Assembly (NCBI GenBank): GCA_949294195.1
Contig: CASFGK010000016.1
Span: forward strand, 1-64,000
DNA from: an uncultured Bacteroidales bacterium
Lineage (GTDB): Bacteria; Bacteroidota; Bacteroidia; Bacteroidales; UBA932
Reading direction: 5' to 3'
DNA: 64,000 nucleotides
Of this stretch, positions 1 to 7,131 are shown piece by piece. Each line of letters begins with the position of its first letter. The stretch's first letter is position 1. The position numbers and the translations under genes were made by a program. The notes below the pieces were generated by a model. The model worked only from the letters and a program-made list of their open reading frames with translations. It had not been told where the DNA came from and made no database searches.

Positions 1-44
1 ACTTCCGAGCGGAGCATGTTTGTAAGTTGCCTGATATCGTACAT
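1..44 (-). CDS. Partial CDS, first 14 codons of an unknown gene downstream of the HTH gene
   Basis: An ATG on the minus strand at 44 opens a frame that runs off the window edge (MYDIRQLTNMLRSE). It starts 12 nt after the stop of the HTH gene, and a purine-rich AGAAAGG stretch lies just before it, so the two probably form one transcript. Too little is present to name the product. The position after an excisionase-like gene of an integrating element suggests another element gene, which is inference only. Confidence 0.4.
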   Translation of the reverse strand, partial: MYDIRQLTNMLRSE

Positions 45-56
45 AGCCTTTCTGCT

Positions 57-368
57 TTATTCCTGATGTACAATATCCGAAGCGAAATCCTCGTAATGGA
101 AACGGCGCAGAAAGCGGTCTACATCCGCCTGTGTGTACCAGTATTTGTCTCCTTCGCGCGAGTAGCCGAGATAGCCGTTGTCGCGCAGCTTCTTCAAATA
201 CTTGTCCTTTATGCCGAGTTTCGCCATCAAAGTCTTGTTGTCGTAAAGACAATGTGAATCCGCCGGCTGACTGTTTGCCGGAGACTTTACCTTTCCTTCC
301 ACTATGCTGAGAATCTTTTCAAGCAGTTCCCGATCGCATAGGTCCTTTACATTCGTATTCTTTGCCAT
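57..368 (-). CDS. Helix-turn-helix, excisionase-like DNA-binding protein of a mobile element
   Basis: This 103-residue protein has a C-terminal half typical of the MerR/HTH_17 excisionase-like fold. A helix-turn-helix around residues 45-65 (tLMAKLGIKDKYLKKLRD) is followed by a basic wing with YSREGDKYWYTQADVDRFLRR. Small proteins of this kind sit in Bacteroidales integrative and mobilisable elements, where they control excision or transcription. The N-terminal 40 residues form a charged helical extension with no recognised domain. It lies on the same strand as the integrase but is separated from the membrane-protein gene by a 340-nt gap with strong palindromes, so it probably has its own promoter. 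Excisionase versus transcriptional regulator cannot be decided from sequence. Confidence 0.7.
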   Translation of the reverse strand: MAKNTNVKDLCDRELLEKILSIVEGKVKSPANSQPADSHCLYDNKTLMAKLGIKDKYLKKLRDNGYLGYSREGDKYWYTQADVDRFLRRFHYEDFASDIVHQE

Positions 369-486
369 ATGATTCTGAAATTATGGCCGAACAGTCCTGA
401 TGCGCACTCAGTCCTCCAGCCCGGTTATGCAATATGGCACGACTGCGCACATCGCACCGAAATCACGGCACGAATGTATAGGAGTT

Positions 487-564
487 TTGTAACTTTATGA
501 GTTACAATAAATTATCTAACATTATGACAGAAGTTATGGAAAGTTATGATTTTGTCATAACTTT
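487..564. promoter_or_regulatory. Cluster of palindromes in the 369-708 gene-free stretch (possible operator)
   Basis: Two related inverted repeats lie 45 bp apart. TTGTAACT/AGTTACAA occupies 487-494 and 500-507 around a 5-nt loop. AAAGTTATGA/TCATAACTTT occupies 540-549 and 555-564, also around a 5-nt loop. A third half-site, GAAGTTATGG, directly precedes the second palindrome at 530-539. The shared core GTTA(C/T) and equal spacing suggest a dimeric regulator site, perhaps for the adjacent HTH protein. No ORF, tRNA or terminator was seen in the rest of 369-708. Confidence 0.5.
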
Positions 565-708
565 GCATGCAACAGATTGATTACTAATAACAAAGGGGAG
601 AAGTAAAAAATCTGAAAAGTCCGAAGATTTACCAGATTTAATAGGCCAAAATATGAAATGAGTAAAACAATTCTTCGCAAACCCTATAAAAAGGCTTTAA
701 ATTTTCTG

Positions 709-1383
709 TCAGTCTGAAAACAGTTTGTCAATTTCACCGGCATTCGCAGACACTGCCATATCTCTCCTGTTCTGACGGGACTGCCCGATACCGGTCTGCT
801 CAAAAAGAGCGTTCAGTTCGGCATCCGGGAAAAGTCCGTTGCCGAATTTCCAGAATGACTTCCGATCCAGTTCGGAGTATTCAGGAATATCACCGCAATA
901 TATTCGGCCGCACATATAGGCAAGAAGGGCTTTCGTGCCTTTCCTCCACCTATAATGGGAACCATCCTCTTCCATATATCCGGCAGCCACCGCCTTTGCA
1001 AAGACAGTACGGGCAAGCGGTGTGTCAAGTCTGCCTGACAATACCACCCCTTTGCTCACATCCTGTTCTTCGGGCTGATTATCCTTGGTTTGCATCGTTT
1101 GTTTCTCCTTTTCCCTGTTTTTGGCACGAAGTTTTTCCGCTCCGTATGCCAATGCACCCGAAAAGAAAAGGGCAAAGGCAACACCTGTTATCACGACAGA
1201 ATCGGGACGGTTATCCGTTACCGGATCAATTATACCGAAACCTATAAGGAGCAGAGTTCCCGTAAAAATGACAATTGCCGCTGACCACAGAATAATCCTC
1301 TGGTACCGCTTGAAGATAGTGGCAAGTACCAGTACCAGAATGAATACACATAACAGCAACAGGAATATCCGCGTAACAGTCAT
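709..1383 (-). CDS. Membrane-anchored hypothetical protein of the mobile element
   Basis: The 224-residue protein begins with three hydrophobic segments (about 5-23, 30-52 and 61-81). A charged linker follows (KLRAKNREKEKQ), then a soluble domain of about 120 residues rich in aromatic and small residues (KAVAAGYMEEDGSHYRWRKGTKALLAYMCGRIYCG). That soluble part resembles a small domain I have seen in hypothetical proteins of Bacteroides plasmids and transposons, but I cannot name it. The gene starts 58 nt after the integrase stop on the same strand and is probably cotranscribed with it. The function is unknown. A cargo or element-maintenance role is only a guess from position. Confidence 0.6.
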   Translation of the reverse strand: MTVTRIFLLLLCVFILVLVLATIFKRYQRIILWSAAIVIFTGTLLLIGFGIIDPVTDNRPDSVVITGVAFALFFSGALAYGAEKLRAKNREKEKQTMQTKDNQPEEQDVSKGVVLSGRLDTPLARTVFAKAVAAGYMEEDGSHYRWRKGTKALLAYMCGRIYCGDIPEYSELDRKSFWKFGNGLFPDAELNALFEQTGIGQSRQNRRDMAVSANAGEIDKLFSD

Positions 1384-1441
1384 TTCAGGTAAAATTTCAG
1401 GTGCAAAATTAATGTTTGTTTTTAACTGTCGACACTATTCA

Positions 1442-2800
1442 TCAGACAATTTCCAATGAGGCGAAATCGTCAGTCAGTCTGGCAACTTCATTGGACAGTG
1501 TTTCAGGCAGGAATCTGGCATATACCTTTTCCGTGACATCTGTGCTGCTATGACCGAGCAGCCTGCTGACCACCGACATGGACAAACCTTTGTTCAAGGC
1601 GAAAACCGCAAATGAATGCCGGGCCGCGTGCATCGAGAGACTGAACGGAAGTCCGACCTGTTCGCCTACTACTGCCAGCGACTGATTGATGCATTTCGTG
1701 GCATTGTTGCGGGCCTTGTACAGTGCTTCCGCATCATCCAGATCTAAAGTCTCTTTTACAAGGTTGAACACATATCGGAATCCCTCACGTTTTTCCCGCC
1801 ATTGCTGTAATATATGTAATGCAGGTTCAGTAAGCGGTATGACATGTCGTTTGTTTGTCTTTATCATAATCTTCCGCAACTCTTTCCTTGCGAAGTCAAT
1901 ATGTTTCCATTGCAGGGTCATCACATCCACCACGCGGAGCCCGCAGGCATGGAACGCAAAGAAAAACATCTCCAGAAACTCTTTTCTGCGCGGTTCAGTA
2001 CAATCACGGTAGTATTCCACCAATGCAGACATTTGTTCCTTTGTAAGATATTTGCCGTCAAACTCGTTGTCTTCGTCCGCAAGCGACAGCTTCGGGGAGA
2101 TGCGCATATCCTGAATCCGCGCATTGACGGCATGGTCAATCATTTTCAGTTCGGCAGCATAGGCACAGGCTTTCAGAATCGGCGTCAGGGCGTGGTTGAT
2201 GGTTGCGTTACTGTTCTGCTTTACCTCACGACGCCACTTGATGTATTCATCAATCAATTCAACAGAAATCTCGCCGACGTAAATGCTGTCCGGCTTATAG
2301 GTGCCTTTATTTGTGGCGCGGAGAAAGATTTGAAAGATATTCATGCCGCTTTTGCCGTTTTCATAGCGGCTTCTCCCGATACGGTTCCGTGAATAATCCG
2401 ATTCAAGCCTTTCCAGTACAAACTCGACAAAATCCTTACCCTTGTCTTCCCTGATAACCGGTTTGTCAGCCAAGAAGTCGGCTATCACTTGTGCCGTAAT
2501 CTGGTTTGGATGTTTCTGTTGGTATTCTGCCAGAAGACCGTCAACCTTGTCGGCACGGGCAAGCAGCAGACTGTTGACCCGATTGGCTTCCGGACCATAG
2601 CTTGCCCTTACTCCGCCACGCCCTTTGTTGGCCTTCTCGTTCCAATCACCCAGGCGGACAAATATATTCATGCCCTTGCGTATAACCTGCCGGTTCCAGG
2701 TGTATTCAAGCTGGACAAGGTACTGCTTGGCACTATCAATCTCACCTCGGATGTGCAGACGATAGCGGCCTAAAGGATATAAGCGTTTCGGTCTTCCCAT
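1442..2800 (-). CDS. Tyrosine site-specific recombinase (integrase) of a mobile element
   Basis: This 452-residue protein has the three-part layout of Bacteroidales transposon integrases. It has an N-terminal arm-binding region (1-110), a SAM-like core-binding domain (about 125-225) and a catalytic domain (250-440). The catalytic residues are visible: Arg289 (ACGLRVVDV), His391 and Arg394 (MHAARHSF), His417 (LLGHSS) and the nucleophile Tyr427 (EKVYARF). It should cut and rejoin attachment sites to integrate and excise the element. The gene is read toward the element interior, and three direct repeats plus a large hairpin lie just beyond its start, where an attachment site would be expected. 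The catalytic set is complete, so it is probably functional. Confidence 0.95.
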   Translation of the reverse strand: MGRPKRLYPLGRYRLHIRGEIDSAKQYLVQLEYTWNRQVIRKGMNIFVRLGDWNEKANKGRGGVRASYGPEANRVNSLLLARADKVDGLLAEYQQKHPNQITAQVIADFLADKPVIREDKGKDFVEFVLERLESDYSRNRIGRSRYENGKSGMNIFQIFLRATNKGTYKPDSIYVGEISVELIDEYIKWRREVKQNSNATINHALTPILKACAYAAELKMIDHAVNARIQDMRISPKLSLADEDNEFDGKYLTKEQMSALVEYYRDCTEPRRKEFLEMFFFAFHACGLRVVDVMTLQWKHIDFARKELRKIMIKTNKRHVIPLTEPALHILQQWREKREGFRYVFNLVKETLDLDDAEALYKARNNATKCINQSLAVVGEQVGLPFSLSMHAARHSFAVFALNKGLSMSVVSRLLGHSSTDVTEKVYARFLPETLSNEVARLTDDFASLEIV

Positions 2801-2870
2801 ACAAAAGGTTGTTTGAAGTTAAAAACTGCGGTTTTCTGCAATACTCACAAACCTCTGTAAAGGTAATGAA

Positions 2871-2967
2871 TTTTGTCCAAACAAATCCCGAAATTTCCTC
2901 CGAAAAACGTATTTTATCCAAACAAACCGCGCCATTTGAGGCGGTAAAACGCTGTTGTCCAAACAAA
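2871..2967. repeat. Three direct repeats of a 15-bp word at an exact 41-bp period, beside the integrase start
   Basis: TTTTGTCCAAACAAA lies at 2871-2885, TTTTATCCAAACAAA at 2912-2926 and TGTTGTCCAAACAAA at 2953-2967. All share TCCAAACAAA and start exactly 41 bp apart, close to four helical turns. They begin 70 bp upstream of the integrase start codon and end at a hairpin after the neighbouring chromosomal gene. They could be arm-type integrase sites, part of the attachment region, or sites for an element regulator. Confidence 0.75.
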
Positions 2968-3007
2968 TTAAATCCCCACCAATCTAATTGATTGACAGGG
3001 ATTTAAT
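2967..3007 (-). terminator. Nested hairpin, probable terminator of the DUF2795-like gene and possible element junction
   Basis: A perfect 10-bp stem (ATTAAATCCC at 2967-2976 with GGGATTTAAT at 2998-3007) encloses a second hairpin (CAATC/GATTG at 2980-2984 and 2990-2994). Read on the minus strand it follows the stop at 3033 and is followed by TTTGTTT, as expected for an intrinsic terminator. Because the integrase gene and its repeats abut it, it may also mark the chromosomal side of the element. Confidence 0.6.
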
Positions 3008-3032
3008 AGTTGATTCCGTGCTTAAAAATGCA

Positions 3033-3254
3033 CTAATATTCTTCCTCGTTGAAGAAAAAATCATCCTTTGTCGGGTAGTCTGGCCAGATATCTTCTATGC
3101 TTTCGTAAATCTCGCCGTCATCGTCAAGTTCTTCAAGATTCTCCACTACTTCAAGAGGCGCTCCGGAACGCGTAGCATAGTCGATAAGTTCATCCTTGGT
3201 TGCAGGCCATGGAGCGTCTTCAAGTCTGTACGCAAGTTCAAGTGTCCAATACAT
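3033..3254 (-). CDS. Small acidic DUF2795-like protein
   Basis: The 73-residue protein starts MYWTLELAYRLEDAPWPATKDELIDYATRSG and ends in a very acidic tail. It fits the short Bacteroidota DUF2795 family, compact helical proteins of unknown function; the DELIDYA region is the recognisable part. It is monocistronic, divergent from folE, with a strong hairpin after its stop. A -7-like TATATTTG (minus strand) lies at 3331-3338, giving a leader of about 70 nt. No catalytic residues are apparent. Confidence 0.75.
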   Translation of the reverse strand: MYWTLELAYRLEDAPWPATKDELIDYATRSGAPLEVVENLEELDDDGEIYESIEDIWPDYPTKDDFFFNEEEY

Positions 3255-3303
3255 GGTAAATCTAACTTAATTTATTAAAATTCAACTTATTAGCTTTTTC
3301 AAG

Positions 3304-3379
3304 AATCTATCATAGATTACTTTAGGGCTGCAAATATATATAAAAAAAACATATTTTGCCTTTCTTTTTCTTATTTTTG
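3304..3379. promoter_or_regulatory. Divergent control region between the DUF2795-like gene and folE
   Basis: Three elements are visible. AATCTATCATAGATT at 3304-3318 is a 15-bp palindrome. CAAATATA at 3331-3338 is a minus-strand TAnnTTTG box facing the DUF2795-like gene. TATTTTTG at 3372-3379 is a plus-strand box facing folE. Neither box has a TTTG at the ideal 19-21 nt spacing, so these are weaker matches to the Bacteroidetes promoter than others in the window. Confidence 0.4.
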
Positions 3380-3469
3380 CAGCCCGGCTACGGAGCGTGG
3401 TATTCATCAACATTTATACCATTTCACAATATATCTGAAGGCATTGACATTTTTACACAAGATTGTAAC

Positions 3470-4057
3470 ATGGCATATATTAGGGAAGACAGGTATGACG
3501 AGCAGGTAACTGCCGAGATAGCAAAGCATTACAGAGAAATTCTCAGGCTTCTCGGGGAAGATCCGGATAGGGAAGGTCTGGTCAGGACGCCTGAAAGGGT
3601 AGCAAAGGCTCTGCAGTTTCTGACAAAGGGCTACCATCAGGACGGAGCGGAAATCATCCGCAGCGCTATCTTCAGAGAGGAATACCGGCAGATGGTTCTC
3701 GTCAAAGATATTGAGCTGTATTCCACATGCGAGCATCACATCATGCCTTTTATCGGCAAAGCACACGTTGCATATATTCCAAACGGACAGATAACCGGGC
3801 TGAGCAAAATAGCCAGAGTGGTGGAGACCTACGCGCGGAGACTTCAGGTCCAGGAGAGGCTGACTGTCCAGATCCGCGACTGTATCCAGAAGACCCTCAA
3901 TCCGATAGGTGTAGCTGTCGTCATTGAAGCCGCCCATACCTGTATGCAGATCCGCGGTATAGAGAAAGCCAATGCGGTAACGACCACATCGGCTTTCTCC
4001 GGTATTTTTCTGAAAGATGAAAGAACCCGCAACGAGTTCCTCAATCTTATAAGATAG
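3470..4057 (+). CDS. folE: GTP cyclohydrolase I
   Basis: FolE converts GTP to 7,8-dihydroneopterin triphosphate, the first step of folate (and queuosine-type) pterin synthesis, in the cytoplasm. The product is 195 residues, normal for the family. It carries [12 protein letters not shown] and [11 protein letters not shown] with the zinc-binding Cys and His residues, and [21 protein letters not shown] start at the ATG at 3470 ([12 protein letters not shown]). The frame stays open upstream, but that extension is hydrophobic, unlike FolE, and overlaps the promoter box. The gene ends 1 nt from the convergent sulfatase stop with no terminator between them. Confidence 0.95.
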   Translation: MAYIREDRYDEQVTAEIAKHYREILRLLGEDPDREGLVRTPERVAKALQFLTKGYHQDGAEIIRSAIFREEYRQMVLVKDIELYSTCEHHIMPFIGKAHVAYIPNGQITGLSKIARVVETYARRLQVQERLTVQIRDCIQKTLNPIGVAVVIEAAHTCMQIRGIEKANAVTTTSAFSGIFLKDERTRNEFLNLIR

Positions 4058-4058
4058 C

Positions 4059-5618
4059 TTATTGAACCTCGTCCGGCCAAGGACAAGGGAGACCTGTCGC
4101 CTTGAATGACGGTCTCTGTGCACCGGCCTTGCGGAGATATTTCCCGAGTTTTGCGGAAAGTTTCTTCACGATGTCAGGGTAATCCGAAGCGAGGTTGTGT
4201 TCCTCACCGATGTCCTCAGTGATATTATACAGTTCCTTTGCTCCTGTCTCATAGAAATATATGAGTTTCCAGCCACCGCTTCGCACTGTACAGGTAGAGC
4301 CGATTCCAGGCCCCGTCTCTCCCCAAAGGTTAGGGAAGTTCCAGAAAAGGTCGCGATGTTCCGAAGGATTGCCGGAACCGTCCAGAAGCGGAACAAAACT
4401 TCTTCCGTCTATGACCTGCGGTACGGAATATTTCCGGATACCGGCCATCTCCAATATACTTGGGTAAATATCCTCGGCCATGACAAAACCGTCATTCCGC
4501 GTGCCTCCTGCTGTCACACTAGGCCAGTACACCATCATCGGTTCCCGTATTCCGCCCTCGTATGCAGAGCCTTTCCCGCATTTCAGCGGATAATTCTGGG
4601 TATAAAGAGGAGTATCGCGCCAATGGGCTCCGGTTGCATAACCGCCGTTGTCACCCATAAAGATAATTATAGTGTTGTCAGCCTCGCCATTCTCTTCAAG
4701 CCAGTCCATGATATCTCCAAGGCTCTTGTCCATGCCCTCTATCAGAGCCGCATAGGCTGCTTCCTTGTCAGAAAGGCCTTTCTTCTTGTACTTGTCGAAG
4801 AATCTCACATCCTTGTCGATCGGAATATGCACGGCATAGTGGGACATATAAAGATAGAAAGGCTGGTTGTATGCCTTTGCCTTGTCCAGAGCGCCGATTG
4901 CCTCCTGAGTAAGCGCTTCTGTCAGAAAAGTCCCTGACTTCCAATACTTGCGCATACCCTTGACATGAAATGGAGATGTCGGATTGCCGTTGTCGTCATG
5001 ACCGTAGTTGAATTCACTCAGATATGTGGCGACTCCGCCTGAAGCGTGTCCTGTGATGTTGACCTCAAAGCCGAAATGGCATGGATTCTCGCCTGGAGTG
5101 TCCTTCGCTCCCCAATGTGCCTTCCCGCAGTGTATCGTGTGATATCCGCTGTCCTTGAGAAGCTGAACGAAAGAGGTACAGAGGTATGTGTTTTCCGTAC
5201 CGGGAACCTGAGATATGCCGTTGAAATTCCACTCGGGAAGTTCAAGCACGTCGCTCTTCATGTCGGTCTTCACATTTTTTTCAAGTGTCCAGTTGGTCAC
5301 ACGGTGGCGTGCCGCATTCGATCCTGTCATTATACTGCACCTGGTCGGGGAGCTTACGCTTGAAGCATATGCCTGGGTAAACATGACCCCCTGCCGGGCA
5401 AGACGTTCCATATTGGGAGTCTCGTACCTTTCATTGTAGAATGTCTTTTCTGTCCAGAACGGGACCGAGGTATCCTGCCAACCCATATCGTCTACAAGGA
5501 AGAAAATGATGTTGGGTCTGCCATCCCTTGCTTGTCCGGAATCCTGAGCCTGTGCGCATACCCCAGTTCCGGCAGCTACGGGAGCGAGGCTCAATGCTGC
5601 TATTAGTCTACTGTTCAT
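4059..5618 (-). CDS. Secreted sulfatase, serine-type (S1 family)
   Basis: This 519-residue protein has an N-terminal export signal (LIAALSLAPVAAGTGVCAQA) and the alkaline-phosphatase-like sulfatase fold. It shows NIIFFLVDDMGW for metal binding, the active-site signature S89-S-P-T-R-C-S-I-M-T-G, IIFMGDNGG and GKGSAYEGGIREP. The residue to be converted to formylglycine is Ser89, so maturation would need the radical SAM anSME system, which is not in this window. Its start overlaps the end of the fucosidase gene by 11 nt, a sign of translational coupling. It probably removes sulfate esters from the same fucose-containing glycan, for example mucin O-glycans or a fucan. The exact sulfate position cannot be read from sequence. 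Confidence 0.92.
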   Translation of the reverse strand: MNSRLIAALSLAPVAAGTGVCAQAQDSGQARDGRPNIIFFLVDDMGWQDTSVPFWTEKTFYNERYETPNMERLARQGVMFTQAYASSVSSPTRCSIMTGSNAARHRVTNWTLEKNVKTDMKSDVLELPEWNFNGISQVPGTENTYLCTSFVQLLKDSGYHTIHCGKAHWGAKDTPGENPCHFGFEVNITGHASGGVATYLSEFNYGHDDNGNPTSPFHVKGMRKYWKSGTFLTEALTQEAIGALDKAKAYNQPFYLYMSHYAVHIPIDKDVRFFDKYKKKGLSDKEAAYAALIEGMDKSLGDIMDWLEENGEADNTIIIFMGDNGGYATGAHWRDTPLYTQNYPLKCGKGSAYEGGIREPMMVYWPSVTAGGTRNDGFVMAEDIYPSILEMAGIRKYSVPQVIDGRSFVPLLDGSGNPSEHRDLFWNFPNLWGETGPGIGSTCTVRSGGWKLIYFYETGAKELYNITEDIGEEHNLASDYPDIVKKLSAKLGKYLRKAGAQRPSFKATGLPCPWPDEVQ

Positions 5619-7017
5619 CTGATGACTTATTTATATAATAAACACTGAAATCACCAATCTGAGGAATATCCCTGCTATCATCGACGACAAGTCTGAATGA
5701 AGATGCCTCCACCGGAGTGTCGAAATATGCTATTCTCTTGTGTCCCACGGAAGTACCGGAGCAAACCGTCTGCCACTTGCCTCCGACTCTGGCCTCCACG
5801 CGATATGACCTTACCCTCTCCCCTTTTGAAATATCTTCGCTGATAATGCAGCAGTCGGCTTTCTTAACGGCAGGAAGTTTCAAAGTCAGTCTTTCAGTCT
5901 CTCCGGAAGTCTCCCCCAAAGGAGAACCGAACCTTCTAGATATCTCGGCACCCCATTCTTCCAGCCGCTTCACGTCCCCTTCCGGTATGAGACCGTCCGG
6001 ATCCGGGGTCAGACCGACTATCAGGGTAGCATTCCGTCCGACTGACTTCTCATACATGTCCATAAGTGTCTCAAGAGAATATACGGTATTTTCATCACCT
6101 GGTTCCCAGAACCATTCATGCCGTCCTGCAGCGCCCCGCAAAGGAGTGTCCGCCATTGCGGGCACCCAGTAGGCTCCGTCCGGATCGCCATGGGCAAGCA
6201 GGCCGTTATGTGCCGCCGCGGACTCATTATTTCGGTTGTGGCTGTACGGATACGGAAACGTCGACCAGCACGGATACCCTACAGTCCCGCTTTCCGAGCC
6301 GCCCCAGCGAAGGTCCGCACGATCCACATTGTGGTAGAAAAGGCAGTCAGGCTGATATCTGTTCACGATTGGCTCCACATCAGGACCCATGCCGCGCGGA
6401 TCATCCGCACCTCCGTCAAACCAGATCATGAACAGGTCTCCGTATCGCGTACACAACTCAGTCACCATCTTCTCGCAGTATCTCCGGTACCACTCCTGAC
6501 GGTTTCTTGCGAACTCACCGTCCCCTTCCGCCTTGAAATTGTGGATACCGAGCAGGGAGTTCCAGCGTATCCCGACATATATGCCTGGCTGGATTCCGTA
6601 CTTCCTGCATGAATTCACGAAATCTCGGACAATGTCCCCTTTGCCGTCCCTCCACTTGACAGCTTTAAGGCAATACGGATTCACATCGCTCTGCCACAGA
6701 CCGAATCCCGTCTCATGTGTTGCCGTCAGAATGGCGAACTTCGCACCGGCAGCCTTTGCCGCACGGATCCATTGGTCGGTATCGAGTTTCTCGGGATTGA
6801 AAATATTATAGTCCTCTACAGGATTAATCCTGTTGTTTCCCTGTCCGTATTTCTGCCCGTCAAACACGTGCAGGTCATAATGGAATACCACACCCATTTC
6901 CGCATCATGCCACTTCAGCTGCCGCTGGGCCGGAACAGGGATTCCGGTCTCTCTGGAAAACAACATGGGAACAGCCAGAAAGGCTGCACAAATCATACAT
7001 AAAATCTTTTTCATCAC
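5608..7017 (-). CDS. Alpha-L-fucosidase, GH29
   Basis: The 469-residue secreted enzyme has a signal peptide (ILCMICAAFLAVPMLFS), then a GH29 barrel. Motifs include MGVVFHYDLHVFDG, AKFAILTATHETGFGLW and MIWFDGGADDP, where Asp201 is the expected nucleophile. After about residue 365 a beta-rich segment resembling an F5/8C or CBM32-like domain follows (SYRVEARVGGKWQTV, FRLVVDDSRD). It releases terminal L-fucose from glycans with retention of configuration. It lies between susD and the sulfatase on the same strand. Its own TATCTTTG box 45 nt upstream may allow expression apart from susCD. Linkage preference is not readable. Confidence 0.93.
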   Translation of the reverse strand: MMKKILCMICAAFLAVPMLFSRETGIPVPAQRQLKWHDAEMGVVFHYDLHVFDGQKYGQGNNRINPVEDYNIFNPEKLDTDQWIRAAKAAGAKFAILTATHETGFGLWQSDVNPYCLKAVKWRDGKGDIVRDFVNSCRKYGIQPGIYVGIRWNSLLGIHNFKAEGDGEFARNRQEWYRRYCEKMVTELCTRYGDLFMIWFDGGADDPRGMGPDVEPIVNRYQPDCLFYHNVDRADLRWGGSESGTVGYPCWSTFPYPYSHNRNNESAAAHNGLLAHGDPDGAYWVPAMADTPLRGAAGRHEWFWEPGDENTVYSLETLMDMYEKSVGRNATLIVGLTPDPDGLIPEGDVKRLEEWGAEISRRFGSPLGETSGETERLTLKLPAVKKADCCIISEDISKGERVRSYRVEARVGGKWQTVCSGTSVGHKRIAYFDTPVEASSFRLVVDDSRDIPQIGDFSVYYINKSSDEQ

Positions 7018-7061
7018 GGACTTTTTCGGTTACAGTTACCGGTACGTAAATCCCGGCCGGA

Positions 7062-7069
7062 CAAAGATA
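7062..7069 (-). promoter_or_regulatory. Possible internal promoter box before the fucosidase-sulfatase pair
   Basis: CAAAGATA on the plus strand reads TATCTTTG on the minus strand, a match to the Bacteroidetes -7 element. It lies in the 114-nt gap between susD and the fucosidase gene. No TTTG is present at the right distance upstream, so strength is doubtful. Confidence 0.35.
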
Positions 7070-7131
7070 GAAGATTTTCACTGATTATCCTTGCCAGCCG
7101 GGAAAACTAACCAACTAGAATTATGTTTTTA

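Noticed and set aside
3407-4123. Long minus-strand ORF opposite folE
   Set aside because: It is the shadow of a clear folE gene, with no recognisable domain and no own start signals.
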